DNA of 32,686 bases from Chara braunii (Eukaryota > Streptophyta > Charophyceae > Charales > Characeae): assembly GCA_003427395.1 (NCBI GenBank), contig BFEA01000192.1, positions 2,049,939 to 2,082,624 of the forward strand. Direction: 5' to 3'. This document shows positions 8,268 to 18,022 of this stretch, piece by piece; position 1 is the first letter of the stretch; every line of letters begins with the position of its first letter. The notes beneath the pieces are model-generated. The model saw only the letters and a program-made list of their open reading frames with translations. It was not told the origin of the DNA and made no database searches. The position numbers and the translations under genes are program-made.

Positions 8268-9746
8268 CTCGATCTTTGGTGGAGGCCTATCAGCAAGATC
8301 CAGTTATGTCTGAGATCATTCGTAGATTTCAAGAGAACGATAAATTAACTTTTAACGAATTTATGATGGTAGATGGCTAGTTGTTTCTTGAGAAGGCAGG
8401 GAATAAAAGGTTGTGTGTTCCAGTTAGAGAATCTTTGCGTAGTTGGGAGTGCCATGATGCAACTGGCCATCTTGGCTATAAAAAGACTTCAACCATTTTA
8501 GTGCAGAAATTTTGGTGGCCTTCTATGATGTAAGATGCCAAAAGATACGTGGAAACTAGGACTCAGGCCCCACTTGGGCTTCTCAAGCCATTGCCGATTC
8601 TTGAAGGTCCTAGTCCGAGTGTGTCCATGGACTTCATGGATACTCTTGTGACCAGTAGGACTGGCAAGAGACACATCTTCGTTATAGTAGACCGCCGTTC
8701 CAAGTATGCAAGACTTATCGCTATGCCAGAGACTGCTAAAACTGATTATGTTATCAAACTGTTTTTGGATAACTGGGTACGCGATTTTGGACTCCCTACA
8801 TCTATAGCGAGTGATAGGGATGTAAGATTTACCAGCGAACTGTGGCAATCCACAGCTGAATAGATGGGCACCAAGTTGCAAATGACGTCAGGGAATTACC
8901 TTGAGTCAAATGGTCAGGCAGAACAAATGAATCAAGTAGTATAGCACATGCTTCGGCATTATATTAAGCCAGGTCAGGATGACTGGGATGAGAAGTTACC
9001 TCTCGTGGCCAGTCTGTATATCAATGTTGTGCACACTGCACAGTGTTACTGGTATGACTCACAACCAATTGCATCTTGGTTGGAAGCCCAGAACTGCACT
9101 TGATTTTTTACTACCCGAAAGACAGCCCACTGTTGCACCTGGCAGCATAGAGTTTGTTGTTGAGTATGAGAAGATGCCGCAGCAGGCCGTCGAGCATATC
9201 AGAAAATCTCAGGATGCTATGATCGCATCTGAGAATAAGCATAGACGGCCCTCTAACTTTCACGTAGGTGATAGAGTCTGGGTTAAATCATCTGAACCGA
9301 GTCAAGAGTTGGGCATATCTCCCAAATTGATGCCACAGTATTTCGGCCCGTGGGAGATCCTAGACATAGTGGGGGATCAGATAGATGGACCTTCTTATGT
9401 GATTCACATTCCACCTCACTTACGTACACACTCAATTTTTCACGCCTCAAAGCTGGCACCTTTTGCATAGACGGCACAGTTTCCCTCCAAACGATCAATG
9501 ATGCCCCCAACCATGGATGGTGAAGTGGACATCGACGGAATGGTGGAGCATCGAATGATGCCAGTGCCTAAACCGCCAGGCAGAGGCCGCCCTCCCAAGT
9601 CGAGGATGCAATATCGTGTCAGATTCAGACACCATCTTGATCCCAGCGAAGATTGGTGGTTCACAAGAGAAGAACTTCTGCGAACAATACCTCAAGTGAT
9701 TGCAGGCTATGAAAGAGAACTCAAGGGAAAGATGCCTGCAGATTAG
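8258..9746 (+). pseudogene. Gypsy integrase with chromodomain-like C-terminus (element A)
   Basis: The integrase joins retrotransposon cDNA to host DNA. The N-terminal H2C2 finger keeps its histidines (ECHDATGHLGYKKT), but the segment with the two cysteines (CQVCQ in B and C) is missing between KRYVE and TRTQAPLG. The core keeps its acidic residues: MDFMDT (about 8630), SDRDVRF (about 8810) and the Glu in ESNGQAEQ (about 8905). The C-terminal half has a GPY/F module (QYFGPWEILDIVG..HASKLAPF) and a chromodomain-like end (YRVRFRHH..DWWFTREEL), placing it with chromoviruses. Damage: TAG 8378-8380, TAA 8531-8533, TAG 8861-8863, TAG 8942-8944, TAG 9468-9470, and a 7-nt insertion near 9030-9040 that shifts the frame. 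It ends at TAG 9744-9746. Confidence 0.9.
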
Positions 9747-9786
9747 AAGACTTCTCAGAGGACTGTCGAAGTAACGAAGCAGGGAA

Positions 9787-10335
9787 TGCAAGGATCTAGG
9801 ACCTCAGGAGGCCTAAGGGGCCCTGATACAGGTGTGCCCGCCCTAAGTGAAGGCGGGCCTAACAAATCTCAAGAGGCCCTCTGATGTCAATTTTGTATTT
9901 GGGGTCCAAGCAGTTGTGACGCCCCAGTTGGTTGAGGGAAACACAGGCCGAGCAACAAAGACATTCCACGGCCTCCAGGCCTTTCCTGAAATGCAGGCCC
10001 TGGGCAAGAATCGCAGTCTCATACACAGATGGTTGGGATGCCCAACCGAACGAGGCCCAGTAGCTGCAACAGAGGCACATCCTCCTGGGGCCTACCGGAA
10101 GCTTCTGGGCAAAGGCCTAGGCCAGCCAGACCGTCGGGGGAGGCAGGCCCTTTCCATATAGGAAAGAGCTCGCTGCCTGGTTGGGCATTCGGGCACTTGC
10201 ATGCTAACAGCAACGCTGCTGGAGCGAACGCTCGTGGGCTGCTGTTGGCGCTGAGAGGCAAGGTGCAAGCTCGTGTGTGAGTGAGGGCGCTGCTGAGGGC
10301 CGCGCCATAGCCCAGCTTCCATAGCTGGCTGGGGA
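9787..10335 (+). repeat. Truncated 3' LTR of element A
   Basis: The LTR follows a degraded polypurine stretch (GAAGCAGGGAA) and begins TGCAAGGATC, matching TGTGAGGAATG at the start of the element C LTR (26348). Shared features include a GCCCGCC/GGCGGGC hairpin and TTCCATATAGGAA (10152-10164), a likely TATA region. The LTR stops at about 10335, where it joins element B, so its R/U5 end is lost. Confidence 0.75.
9836..9858. other. Conserved LTR hairpin
   Basis: GCCCGCC (9836-9842) and GGCGGGC (9852-9858) form a perfect 7-bp stem around CTAAGTGAA. The same 23 bp recur unchanged at 26421-26443 in the element C LTR, although neighbouring sequence has diverged. Confidence 0.75.
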
Positions 10336-11632
10336 ATGCCATGATACCGAGGGCCATTTTGGGTGGAAGAAGACCTACGGAACTTTGTTACGTTCCTACA
10401 CCTGGCCTCGAATGAAGGCAGACTGTATCGCGTATGTGCAAGGTTGTCAAGTGTGCCAACGAAACAAGAGCACCACGCAATCGCCCCTTGGGCTACTTAA
10501 GCCCTTGCCTATCCCTATCGGCCCTGGAGACTCTGTCTCTATAGATTTCATGGATACTAAAGTGAAAAGCAGAAATGGGAAGACGCAAGTAATGCTCATA
10601 GTGGATAGATTTACTAAGTATGCTGTTTTTGTAGCTTTGCCTTCAGAAGCAAAGACTGATTTGGTAATTCGGGAGTTCTTTAACCATTGGGTAAAAGACT
10701 TTGGGCATCCCTTGACTATTGTAAGTGACAGAGACACCAGGTTCACAAGTGAACAATGGCAGCACCTGATGAATGTATATGGATCTAAGTTGACTATGTC
10801 ATCAGGCAGGCATCCTGAGACTAATGGCCAGACTGAGCAAATGAACAAGATATTGCAGCAGACTTTGCGCATGTACATCCGTCCCGACCAGATTGACTGG
10901 TATGAACATCTGCCTAAGGTTGCTAGTGCCTATAATAACTCTGTACACCTATCTACGTGTAAGACTCCTATGGAGTTACACCTGGGATGGCGTCCACGCA
11001 GACCCATTGATCAATTGAACTCGAATCAAGTACATAAGCTTCCTATAGGGACTAGTGAATTTGCAGTCCAGTATCAGAAAGACATTGAGAAGGTGAAGGA
11101 AAACATACTCAAAGCATAGCATTAGATGATTGAACAGGCAAATAAACACAGACGACCGTCTCAATTTGTTGTAGGAAATTTGGTTTGGGTGAAGTCTAAA
11201 GAGTTTGCTCCTGAAGAAAACATCTCTCAGAAGCTTCTACCCACCTACAGAGGACCTTGGCAAGTTTTAGATGTAATTGGAGATGTGGATGGTCCTTCTT
11301 ATGTCATTGAGATTCCTCCACATCTACGTACGTATCCAGTGTTCCATGCATCCAAACTCTTACCTTGTGTAACAAATGAGTTCTTCCCAAGTCGCCGATC
11401 AGCGATACCTCCAAGTATGGATGGGAAGTATGACGTGGATAAAATTGTTGCAGAAAGTACTTACCACACTGGACGTAGCGGCAGACCACAGCGACAGTAT
11501 AAGGTGAGGTTTGCATACCAGGATCCTAGTGAAGATCGTTGGTTTACAAGAAAAGAACTGTTAGATTCTGCACCTCATATTGTGTCTGCATACGAAAGTG
11601 CAAAGAGAGGGATTCATATCCTTGATAGATAA
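10334..11632 (+). pseudogene. Gypsy integrase (element B)
   Basis: B begins abruptly at the integrase zinc finger (ECHDTEGHFGWKKT..CQVCQ) and runs almost intact to its natural end. The catalytic residues are all present: IDFMDTK (about 10545), SDRDTRF (about 10730) and the Glu in PETNGQTEQ (about 10825). The GPY/F module (TYRGPWQVLDVIG..HASKLLP) and chromodomain-like end (YKVRFAYQDPSEDRWFTRKEL) are complete. The only lesions visible are two TAG codons two codons apart (11117-11119 and 11123-11125); both positions are Gln in element D. Everything upstream of the zinc finger is missing, so B is a dead fragment, although its integrase is the best preserved in the window. It is the same family as D. 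Confidence 0.9.
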
Positions 11633-11670
11633 ATGATTCTCAGAGGACTTCGAAATTAGGCCGGCGAGAG

Positions 11671-12750
11671 TAAAAGGGCCTTTACCCCGATGTAGGCCTC
11701 AAGCCTTGTAAAAGTAAAGCAGCATGAAAGGGTATCTCGCCAGGGCTCAGAAACGTGAAAGCAGGTCAAGGGTCAAGTTCTCTATCAACGGGCACATCCA
11801 AATCTAAAGCAAAAGGGCATTGTCAATAGACTTACCTGTTCACCAGAAGTTGTGCATGACATGTCTGTTTGGGTAAGGGTGTGTCTGTACGTGCAGACAG
11901 TGTACCTGTTCGTGCAAAGAAGAGTGTCTGTTCAGGCCGTATGTGTGTCTGTTCGTTTAGAGTTGTGCCTGTCCGAAAGTAAAGTTAACAGGTAAAGTCC
12001 CAGTTCTGGTCTAAGTCAAGGGGACAGTCCAGATCCAAACTTTCAAGTCCAAATCTAGGCCGAGAGGCCTCAGCAGCAGTTGAACCTCATTGGGACTATA
12101 CTGGGACACATGCAATGGAGGGTCTGGGACAAAGGAAAGGCTGAACTGAGCCAATGCAGACCCAGCGAGGAGTGGCCAGCACTATAAAGAAAGCAGCCAG
12201 CCTCATTCCTCGCCAGATCTCCACTGGCTTCAACGCGTGGAAGTGCTGTTGCGCTTGTGCGCTAGTCAGTAGGAGCTGCGCTGAAGAAGAAGATGCGCTG
12301 GATACAGATTGTGCGCTGGAAGGGATGCAGCCATAGCTGCCCAGCGAATTAGTAGTAGAGTACAGGGTTAGTGTTAGTATTCAGAGTAGATCCTCATGAG
12401 AGAAGAGTGTGCATGCATCATAGGAGGAAGGGACTGAGGCAGAGAGTGTCCATTCAAGGTTTGGCTATGGAAGATACTTACCTGAGTTGGATGTGAACTG
12501 CAGAGGTGGCGCTGATGAGTAGTGACCACATTGATGACTTGGAGACAATCTGCAGGAGTAGCGCTGATGCATTGAAAGTCATATTGAGGAGTTGACAAGA
12601 GATTTGCATTGCGCTGATGAGCGCTGGACTCAGGGAACTATGAAACTCTTTGTAATCATATTCTTGATAATATAAGCTGTGAAACTCGGTTCTCTTCTCA
12701 TCTACCTTTGTCTATTGTGTGAGACTACTGATCATTGTGTGCGAGTATGA
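11671..12750 (+). repeat. 3' LTR of element B (right end uncertain)
   Basis: It follows GAAATTAGGCCGGCGAGAG, the same polypurine-side sequence that precedes the D LTR. It starts TAAAAGGGCC where D has TGAAAGGCC, so the terminal TG is mutated. TATAAAG at 12183-12189 is followed by AGCCAGCCTC, shared with the D LTR, and marks the likely U3/R boundary. A GGCCT/AGGCC hairpin lies near the start, and ATACTTACCTG lies at 12474-12484. The 3' terminus could not be fixed; 12750 is an estimate. Confidence 0.65.
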
Positions 12751-13054
12751 TGCATGGCATGTACAGACTTGCGTGAGATGGCCCCCAGGACCCATGCACT
12801 TCTGTACATATTTGGGACGGCAGCAAAAATTGGCGGCAATCAGTTCCTTTCTGTATAGGGCTAAGCGGTACACCACGCTCAAAGGTGCGGAGGCGGCCTT
12901 TCTGCTCACGTTGAAGATGGAGTTACGAATGAGAGGATTCCCGGATGAGTACTTTGATACAACACTAAAGACCTTCTCGGATAAGTTCGGAGGCATTTGG
13001 GAAGATTGGGTTGAATGTTTCACAGGGTGGGGAACATGTAAATGGAAGAGATGA
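12719..13054 (+). CDS. Unrecognised 111-codon open frame, possibly gag-like
   Basis: This open frame begins with GTG at 12719; the first ATG inside it is at about 12749. Its middle (LKGAEAAFLLTLKMELRMRG, then FPDEYFDTTLKTFSDKFGG) has an ordinary globular composition with amphipathic helices, unlike the low-complexity shadow frames nearby. It then runs into FGGIWEDWVECF and ends at 13054. Its place just after an LTR-like region would suit a gag fragment, but it does not resemble the gag of element D and I cannot name a domain. It could also be a random frame. Confidence 0.25.
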   Translation: MRLLIIVCEYDAWHVQTCVRWPPGPMHFCTYLGRQQKLAAISSFLYRAKRYTTLKGAEAAFLLTLKMELRMRGFPDEYFDTTLKTFSDKFGGIWEDWVECFTGWGTCKWKR

Positions 13055-14197
13055 TATCTCTCTCTGTCTCCCTCTTCTGATGATCTGCTGCTTCTTCCTG
13101 TCCTCTCCTGTTACCTGCTGTTCATAATTCTATTCGTCTGAGTAATCTGTCATTTCTTGATCTCTATTCCTATCTCTGCTTTCTGAGCCTTTTCTGCTCT
13201 CTTTACTGCAACTATGGAACAAATACTAGGTGCTTTTTCTCAAATCTTTGCATCTTCTGAGGATTGGGCTTCCTGGGGTGTTGAAGTGAAGATGGAGGAG
13301 GTGGTGCCTGAAGGACGTAATAACTGGGAGGTATCTTGGTAATTTTTTCTGTTTTTGGGATGAGTTGGGGGTACCTTGTTTTCTCAGAAGGTGAGCCTCG
13401 GCTGTAGTAAGCCTCAAGAAGTGGGGCTTTGAGTTTTTTTTGGGGGGATGGGGAAGAATGATGGCCAGAGACTTGGTAGTGAGGGGTAGGACGGTTTGTG
13501 GGTCTGGGTTTGTTTTGTTTTGTCTTTTTGTGTTTATTTTTTGATTTTTTCTGTACCAGTTCCTGACTAGTGGGTAGGTGAATCGAGTGCTGTAGTTTGG
13601 TTTTTGTCTCTGGGCCTTTGCTCTCAAAGTATGTTTCAGGGACGGACGTCGTCTGGAGGTATCTTGGGAAGGGTTGGGGAACTACTTAAGGCTTTTTGAT
13701 GGCACACTCTAATCCTCCTCAATTTGCGACTCCGACCCCTGATGAGTTCCGGCTGGCGACCGGACGAAACGGCGCGACGTAGGGTCGCGCCATTACTGGC
13801 TTGGCTATTTTTGAGTCGGGCGACAGGATACTGACGACGGTCAGGATTCTGCCAGTCGCTATTGCACGAAGACCAGTTTGATGATGGGCTGTACTTTAGA
13901 GTAATTACTTTTGACCCATCTGGGTCGCGTTCGGGAGAATTACGGTGTCATCTTCTTCCTGCTGTTTGATGCTGTCGTTTTCTTTCCCTCTGTCGAATGC
14001 GCTCTGTGTTGCTCGATGGTTGGTAGTCTTTCCTCTTGAGTAAGTGTCGTGGTATGCACACTTACGAACGGTCCTTTTGAATGAGCATGTCATTATCGCT
14101 GATTGTGATTAAACAATCCAACTGATTGGCTTGCCGACAATATATGAGCTCCAACAAGTCCAGTCAAACATACGCTTATGGATGCCGCTAGGCTGCC
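13055..14197. other. Unassigned region
   Basis: The first part is pyrimidine-rich on the plus strand (13060-13210). A 42-codon frame follows from ATG 13214 to TAA 13342 (MEQILGAFSQIF start), too short to assign. G/T-rich sequence (13340-13620) then gives way to GC-rich, CGAC-rich DNA (13720-13830). GGAGGTATCTTGG occurs at about 13328 and again at about 13650. I see no gene. Confidence 0.4.
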
Positions 14198-14382
14198 TTA
14201 AACCACTAGTACCTTTGCCGTTTCGTTTTGGCAAGTTTTAGCCTATTCCTGAACATTTAGGAGGCCGGGGCCGACAACGGCTGCCATTGATAAATCTGAT
14301 CGGCGGCCGTCGTTTCGTTTCGGCCTCCTGAAAGGTCAGAGGCCCACTATTTTCCGAACCGACAAAGGTAATAGTGGTTTAA
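14198..14382. mobile_element. Foldback (MITE-like) element flanked by TTAA
   Basis: TTAA at 14198-14201 and at 14379-14382 bound a 185-bp palindromic unit. The left end reads ACCACTAGTACCTTTGCCG. The right end, reverse-complemented, reads ACCACTATTACCTTTGTCG, so 17 of 19 positions match. A second inner inverted repeat (AGGAGGCCG..CGGCCTCCT, with GACAACGGCTGCC against GGCGGCCGTCG) makes the whole unit foldable. TTAA duplication is the target preference of piggyBac-type transposons, so a non-autonomous relative is possible. There is no transposase inside. Confidence 0.65.
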
Positions 14383-14957
14383 CGCCGACTGAAGTCTCAC
14401 CTGGGTTCCCTTGACTGCCACATGAGAAACACCTGCACTTGTGGTGGGTAGTACTGGGCTATGGTGGACGGGGGTTGTGCTTGCCTATGAGGGGCAAGGA
14501 AGTCAGAAGGTGCTTGTCACTTGGTGGTGAAATCAGGGTGGGAGTTAGGGCGAAGTAGGATAGAGTAGAGGGAGAGTTGGACGCTGTTCTTCCAGCCAAT
14601 CTCTTGGTTGTTGATTCTTGGTCTGACAAGTGAAGCATGTACACTTCCAGTCTATGATAATGATTTGTGAAAGGTGTTGAGGGAGAAGGGGAAGTGGCAG
14701 AGTTGGTTTGCTCTCCGTTCCTGATCTATTCGGGCAGGTACATTTATGAGCGTGTGAATTTCGGGACAACAGCAAGTTACGTGGTTCATAACAATCCAGG
14801 TATCCCTCCCCTTTCTGTCTGCTTCTTTGCCCATCTCATCAATCCTGTGTTATGACCCTGCTCAAATGACAATGTAGAACTCAACTTTGAGACAATGCGA
14901 GACTGCCTAACTTAAGAAGAAGTGGAAAGAGACAAAGAGAGGAATAGAACGTAGAAG
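14383..14957. other. Unassigned region before an LTR
   Basis: No protein or RNA gene is recognised. TGTTATGACCCTG at about 14848 is the same word that ends the minus-strand LTR at 16747, so a fragment of that LTR family may lie here. No PBS accompanies it. Confidence 0.35.
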
Positions 14958-15928
14958 TGAAAGGCCTTCCACGATTCAGACCCCAAATTCGGGTCTCAGG
15001 GTCAGAGGCCCTGGCCAAGAAAGGCCGAGTTAGAAAAGTCACAGTCGGGTACCTTAGCAGTCTCAGTCCAACAGGCACCTAGCAAACAGTCACATCTAAG
15101 GGGCAAAAATCACATTTCATAATGAAAAGTCATATTGAAGAGTCACATCCCACGAGTAGAAGGGCAGTTCCACAGGCAAGAGTCATGTCCCAGAGGCAGG
15201 AGTCACAGTCCACAGTCAAAACCATATGCCAAAATTGAAAAGTCATGACTCAAAGGCCCAAGCACCAGCAGACCAAGGGAAATTCGGGAAGGTTCCAGGC
15301 CTTGACATTCGAAAGCAGACAGGCCGTGGGGATGTGGTACGGGAACCCAGTCAGGCCCCAAGAAGCAGAGGCTGGCACGAGTTAAAGTGCAATCCTCATT
15401 CGGTAGATTGCTCATTCGCATGAGGTGTGGAAGTGCTGGTGCACATGCGCTATTGTGAGGGGCAGAGCGCTGAAGCCAGAGTGCTGTGCTGAGAAAGAGA
15501 GAGAGGGAGAGATAGCACTGGCAGAGGGAAGGCAGCCATAGCTGCGCCAGTGTAGAGTGTTAGTAGTAGACTTCAGAGGGTTAGTAGGCATATCAGTGGG
15601 TGTATTCAATGGAGATCCTTGAGTAGTAGAGAGAGTGTGAGTGCATGCAAATAGGGAGATACAGGGAGGTAGAAGGCAGAGAGAAGACCAAGAGAGGAAG
15701 AAGAGAGGAGCTTCGGGAAAGATACATACCTGAGTCGAGATTCTGGATACTTGGGGTTGCGCTGTTGAGTGCTTGTGACCGAAACTCTTAATTGTTACAT
15801 GATAATTTGTTGGAATTCTAAGCTGCGTTACCTGGCTCTGGCCTCAAGTGTGAAATTCATGTGATCTCATACATGCATGTGGTGTGATTGTGTGCACTTA
15901 CTGGTGTTGAACTAAGAGGCTCGTTGCA
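14958..15928 (+). repeat. 5' LTR of a D-family element (plus strand)
   Basis: This 971-bp sequence starts TGAAAGGCC and ends CTCGTTGCA. It is collinear with the minus-strand 3' LTR at 18023-19067. A primer-binding site follows after a 3-nt spacer, which identifies it as a 5' LTR. An AGACCC/GGGTCT hairpin lies 20 bp from the start (14978-14996). Relative to the D LTR it lacks about 30 bp at about 15395, exactly the segment with the TACAAAAG TATA-like sequence, so this copy is probably promoterless. ATACATACCTG occurs at 15722-15732. No coding region of the element remains downstream. Confidence 0.8.
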
Positions 15929-15931
15929 AAC

Positions 15932-15943
15932 TGGTATCGGAGC
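15932..15943 (+). promoter_or_regulatory. Primer-binding site (initiator tRNA-Met type)
   Basis: TGGTATCGGAGC follows the LTR end after AAC. Plant LTR elements commonly use TGGTATCAGAGC, complementary to the 3' end of initiator tRNA-Met; this copy differs at one position. The same variant occurs in an unrelated LTR at 16734-16745. Confidence 0.75.
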
Positions 15944-16733
15944 AGTAGCTCGCTGCATCCACTGGACATCACTGGCAACAATTAAGGCCGGCGAGAAGGG
16001 GAGAGAAGAGAGTTGAGTGGGGAGAAGATTGACGAAAGGGGGGAAGATAGGCTGAAGAAGAAGTGGCTTGATGAGTTGTGATTACGTACCTGCTGCTGCG
16101 TTGGAGCGTTGGAGCGGCCGTGGAGCTACATCAATGGAACGTTCATTGAAGTGAAGTGCATCCCCCCATAAAACCTGTATTGCTTGCTGACTTGTCTTGG
16201 TGTTTGGTACCTCCCTCACCCTGGTGTTGCTGCTGCTGGGCTGGTCTAAGTTGTCATACTCGATTGGCCTTGAGTCTAGCAACCACTCCATTCGTTAAAA
16301 AAAAAAAAAGAGATATCATGGCTACGCCGGACCCGGACCCGGACCCGGACCCGGACATTTTCGGACATAGCCAACTTGCAGTCCGTTGATGCAGAATGGC
16401 CGCAGACCCTCAAGCTCGCCTACTTGAGGGCAGCCCTTAAGTTGCCAAGTGTCTCCCTTGAATCAGATTCCAGGTGTGAGTGCCTCTCACTGTCGCCTCT
16501 CTCAAATCGCCGCATGAAGTCTCCTCGAAATGTCTCGCCACCCCAATCTCACTCTCAAGCAATCTGGTTAGGTTCTATGTTGACCCCACATGACCTAACC
16601 AGGTGGGGGCAGCCTCCCTTAGCCACGCTGCCCCACTTCCCTCAACCATCCAACTCTAACCCTAAGTGTTGCCCTCAACCACTTAGGTTAGGGTTAGGGT
16701 AGCAAAGTCAACTCTCACCAGCAAGTAGAATCC
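15944..16733. other. Remnant leader sequences between two facing 5' LTR/PBS ends
   Basis: To the left is a plus-strand PBS, to the right a minus-strand PBS, so this stretch holds leader remnants of two elements pointing at each other. ATTAAGGCCGGCGAGAAGGG at about 15982 resembles the polypurine side of the B/D family, suggesting an internal deletion joining leader to 3' end. TTACGTACCTG lies at 16082-16092. No gag is recognisable. Confidence 0.45.
16297..16356 (+). repeat. A13 tract and GGACCC hexanucleotide microsatellite
   Basis: Thirteen A (16297-16309) are followed, 17 bp on, by about five units of GGACCC (16327-16356). On the plus strand the hexamer reads as a Pro-Asp repeat after ATG 16318, but the frame is short and unsupported. 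Confidence 0.8.
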
Positions 16734-16745
16734 GCTCCGATACCA
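16734..16745 (-). promoter_or_regulatory. Primer-binding site, minus strand
   Basis: On the minus strand TGGTATCGGAGC lies one base after an LTR end (..CAGGGTCATAACA at 16747). It fixes the orientation of the LTR that extends to the right of 16747. Confidence 0.75.
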
Positions 16746-16746
16746 A

Positions 16747-17640
16747 TGTTATGACCCTGGCCAATTTCGAGATACGCATCCACTGGAAAGTACAATGCCA
16801 TCCAATTGCAGAAAGAAATGAATGAACTTGAGAGGAGAGAGAGGAGTAGGAGAAGAAGAAGAAGTAAGAAAGAAGAAGAAGATGTACACCAACAAAGACA
16901 ATGACAAGGCTCTTCTTCTTCGCCCAACAATCTCCTCCTCCTTATCTCCCCCTTCTCTTATTCATACAAGAAATAATAATACAATGTTGAATGACTGGTC
17001 CAGAATCATGTCCGCGTCCCTCTTCTACTGCAGGTATCACTCAAGGTCCACCATAGCTATGCCCCTCCCACACTTCACTCTCATAGGCCGAGGCTATGGC
17101 GGACTACTAGGCCTTGCTCCGATGCCCAAAGGACAACACAAAGCAGCTATGGCTGCTCGGACTCAGGCGGCCATGCCCAACCCTGCCCTGAAGCTTCTTG
17201 GTGTTGCTCTCCCCGGCTGGGGACTCCTTGCTGCAGCGCCCACCAAGGTGATGAAGATGGCTGCCACCATAGCCAGGTAAGTACCCCTGGCGCTCCTCCC
17301 CCTTCCTCCTTCCTTCCTCCTTCTTCCTCCCTCTAGTCCTTCTTCTTCCTCCCCAGCAGCGCAGCTCCAGCCCAGCGCTGCTCCCCCCAGCGCTTCACCA
17401 GTGTGTCGCCAAACTTGCACACTGAAAAAGAGGCCGGGTCTTCCGCCCGGCCGGAAGATATAGCGGCCTGCTTTGCCTCTTGGGCGGTGACTTCCAGGCC
17501 GCTGGCCTTCCAAAGCAACCGGTACCTCCTCCTCCTTTTGGAGGGAACATCATTGCAGACTCTGATATTGCCCCTACAGGCCCTAGACTCAGACTGGTAC
17601 CCGCTAGACCTAGCCTACACTACCGGCCTCTAAAAATGCC
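16747..17640 (-). repeat. 5' LTR of a third LTR family (left boundary firm, right boundary uncertain)
   Basis: In the minus-strand sense this LTR ends CAGGGTCATAACA directly before a PBS. Going upstream it contains an AGAAGAAG-rich tract, CAGCCATAGC boxes like those of the other LTRs, and GTACTTACCTG (17284-17274 minus). GC-rich GGCCGG sequence follows, with TATATC near 17457-17462. Its start was not found; a second GTACTTACCTG at 17773-17763 may belong to a nested LTR. The element body to the left of the PBS is not recognisable as coding. Confidence 0.55.
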
Positions 17641-18022
17641 ACTTTTGTCTTCTTCTGCTCGGCCTCCNGTACCTGCATATTTACCCCCNTGCCGGGTGCG
17701 NTACCGGCCTACCNGCTACTTGAGTGCTTCTTCCCCGCTGCAACCCTTCGAAGCCACGGCCACAGGTAAGTACCGGCCCTGAGGGCCCAACGAACGAACA
17801 AGTGCCCTGGCGGGCCGCACACACACACTCATACCAACCAGCACTCAGACAGGCACGGTCACACACGCAAGCCAACCAGCACTCAGACAGACATGCAGTC
17901 CAGCAAGCACACACACATACAGACTTAGCAGGCGGGAACTCAGTAGGGCATTCAGTCTATGAGCAAAACTCAGAAATCAGCTGTGTGTTTCAGTCCGTGT
18001 TTGGACGGGTTATCACACCTTC
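17641..18022. other. Ambiguous bases and short direct repeats
   Basis: Four N occur at 17668, 17689, 17701 and 17714 within GGCC/CCGG-rich sequence, so the assembly is uncertain there. CCAACCAGCACTCAGACAG occurs at 17834-17852 and 17872-17890 (38-bp period), in CA-rich DNA. GTACTTACCTG lies on the minus strand at 17773-17763. No gene is seen. Confidence 0.6.

Larger units (their letters stand above)
7491..10335 (+). mobile_element. Element A: 5'-truncated Ty3/Gypsy retrotransposon
   Basis: Order on the plus strand is the RT thumb end, RNase H, integrase (zinc finger, catalytic core, GPY/F, chromodomain-like end), a purine-rich gap and a partial 3' LTR. Gag, protease and most of RT are missing upstream of 7491. 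The 3' LTR is cut at about 10335, where element B begins. A belongs to the same family as C (25.0-27.3 kb). It carries several stops and frameshifts, so it is a dead copy. Confidence 0.85.

Noticed and set aside
10029-10357. Overlapping open frames on both strands within the A LTR
   Set aside because: They lie in LTR sequence, which is GC-rich with few stops; no protein features.
14085-14101. GTCATTATCGCTG word shared with the MITE pair
   Set aside because: Only 13 bp match and no arms are present; probably chance.
16680-16702. TTAGGTTAGGGTTAGGG, telomere-like
   Set aside because: Only two to three imperfect units, inside a retroelement leader; too short for an interstitial telomere.
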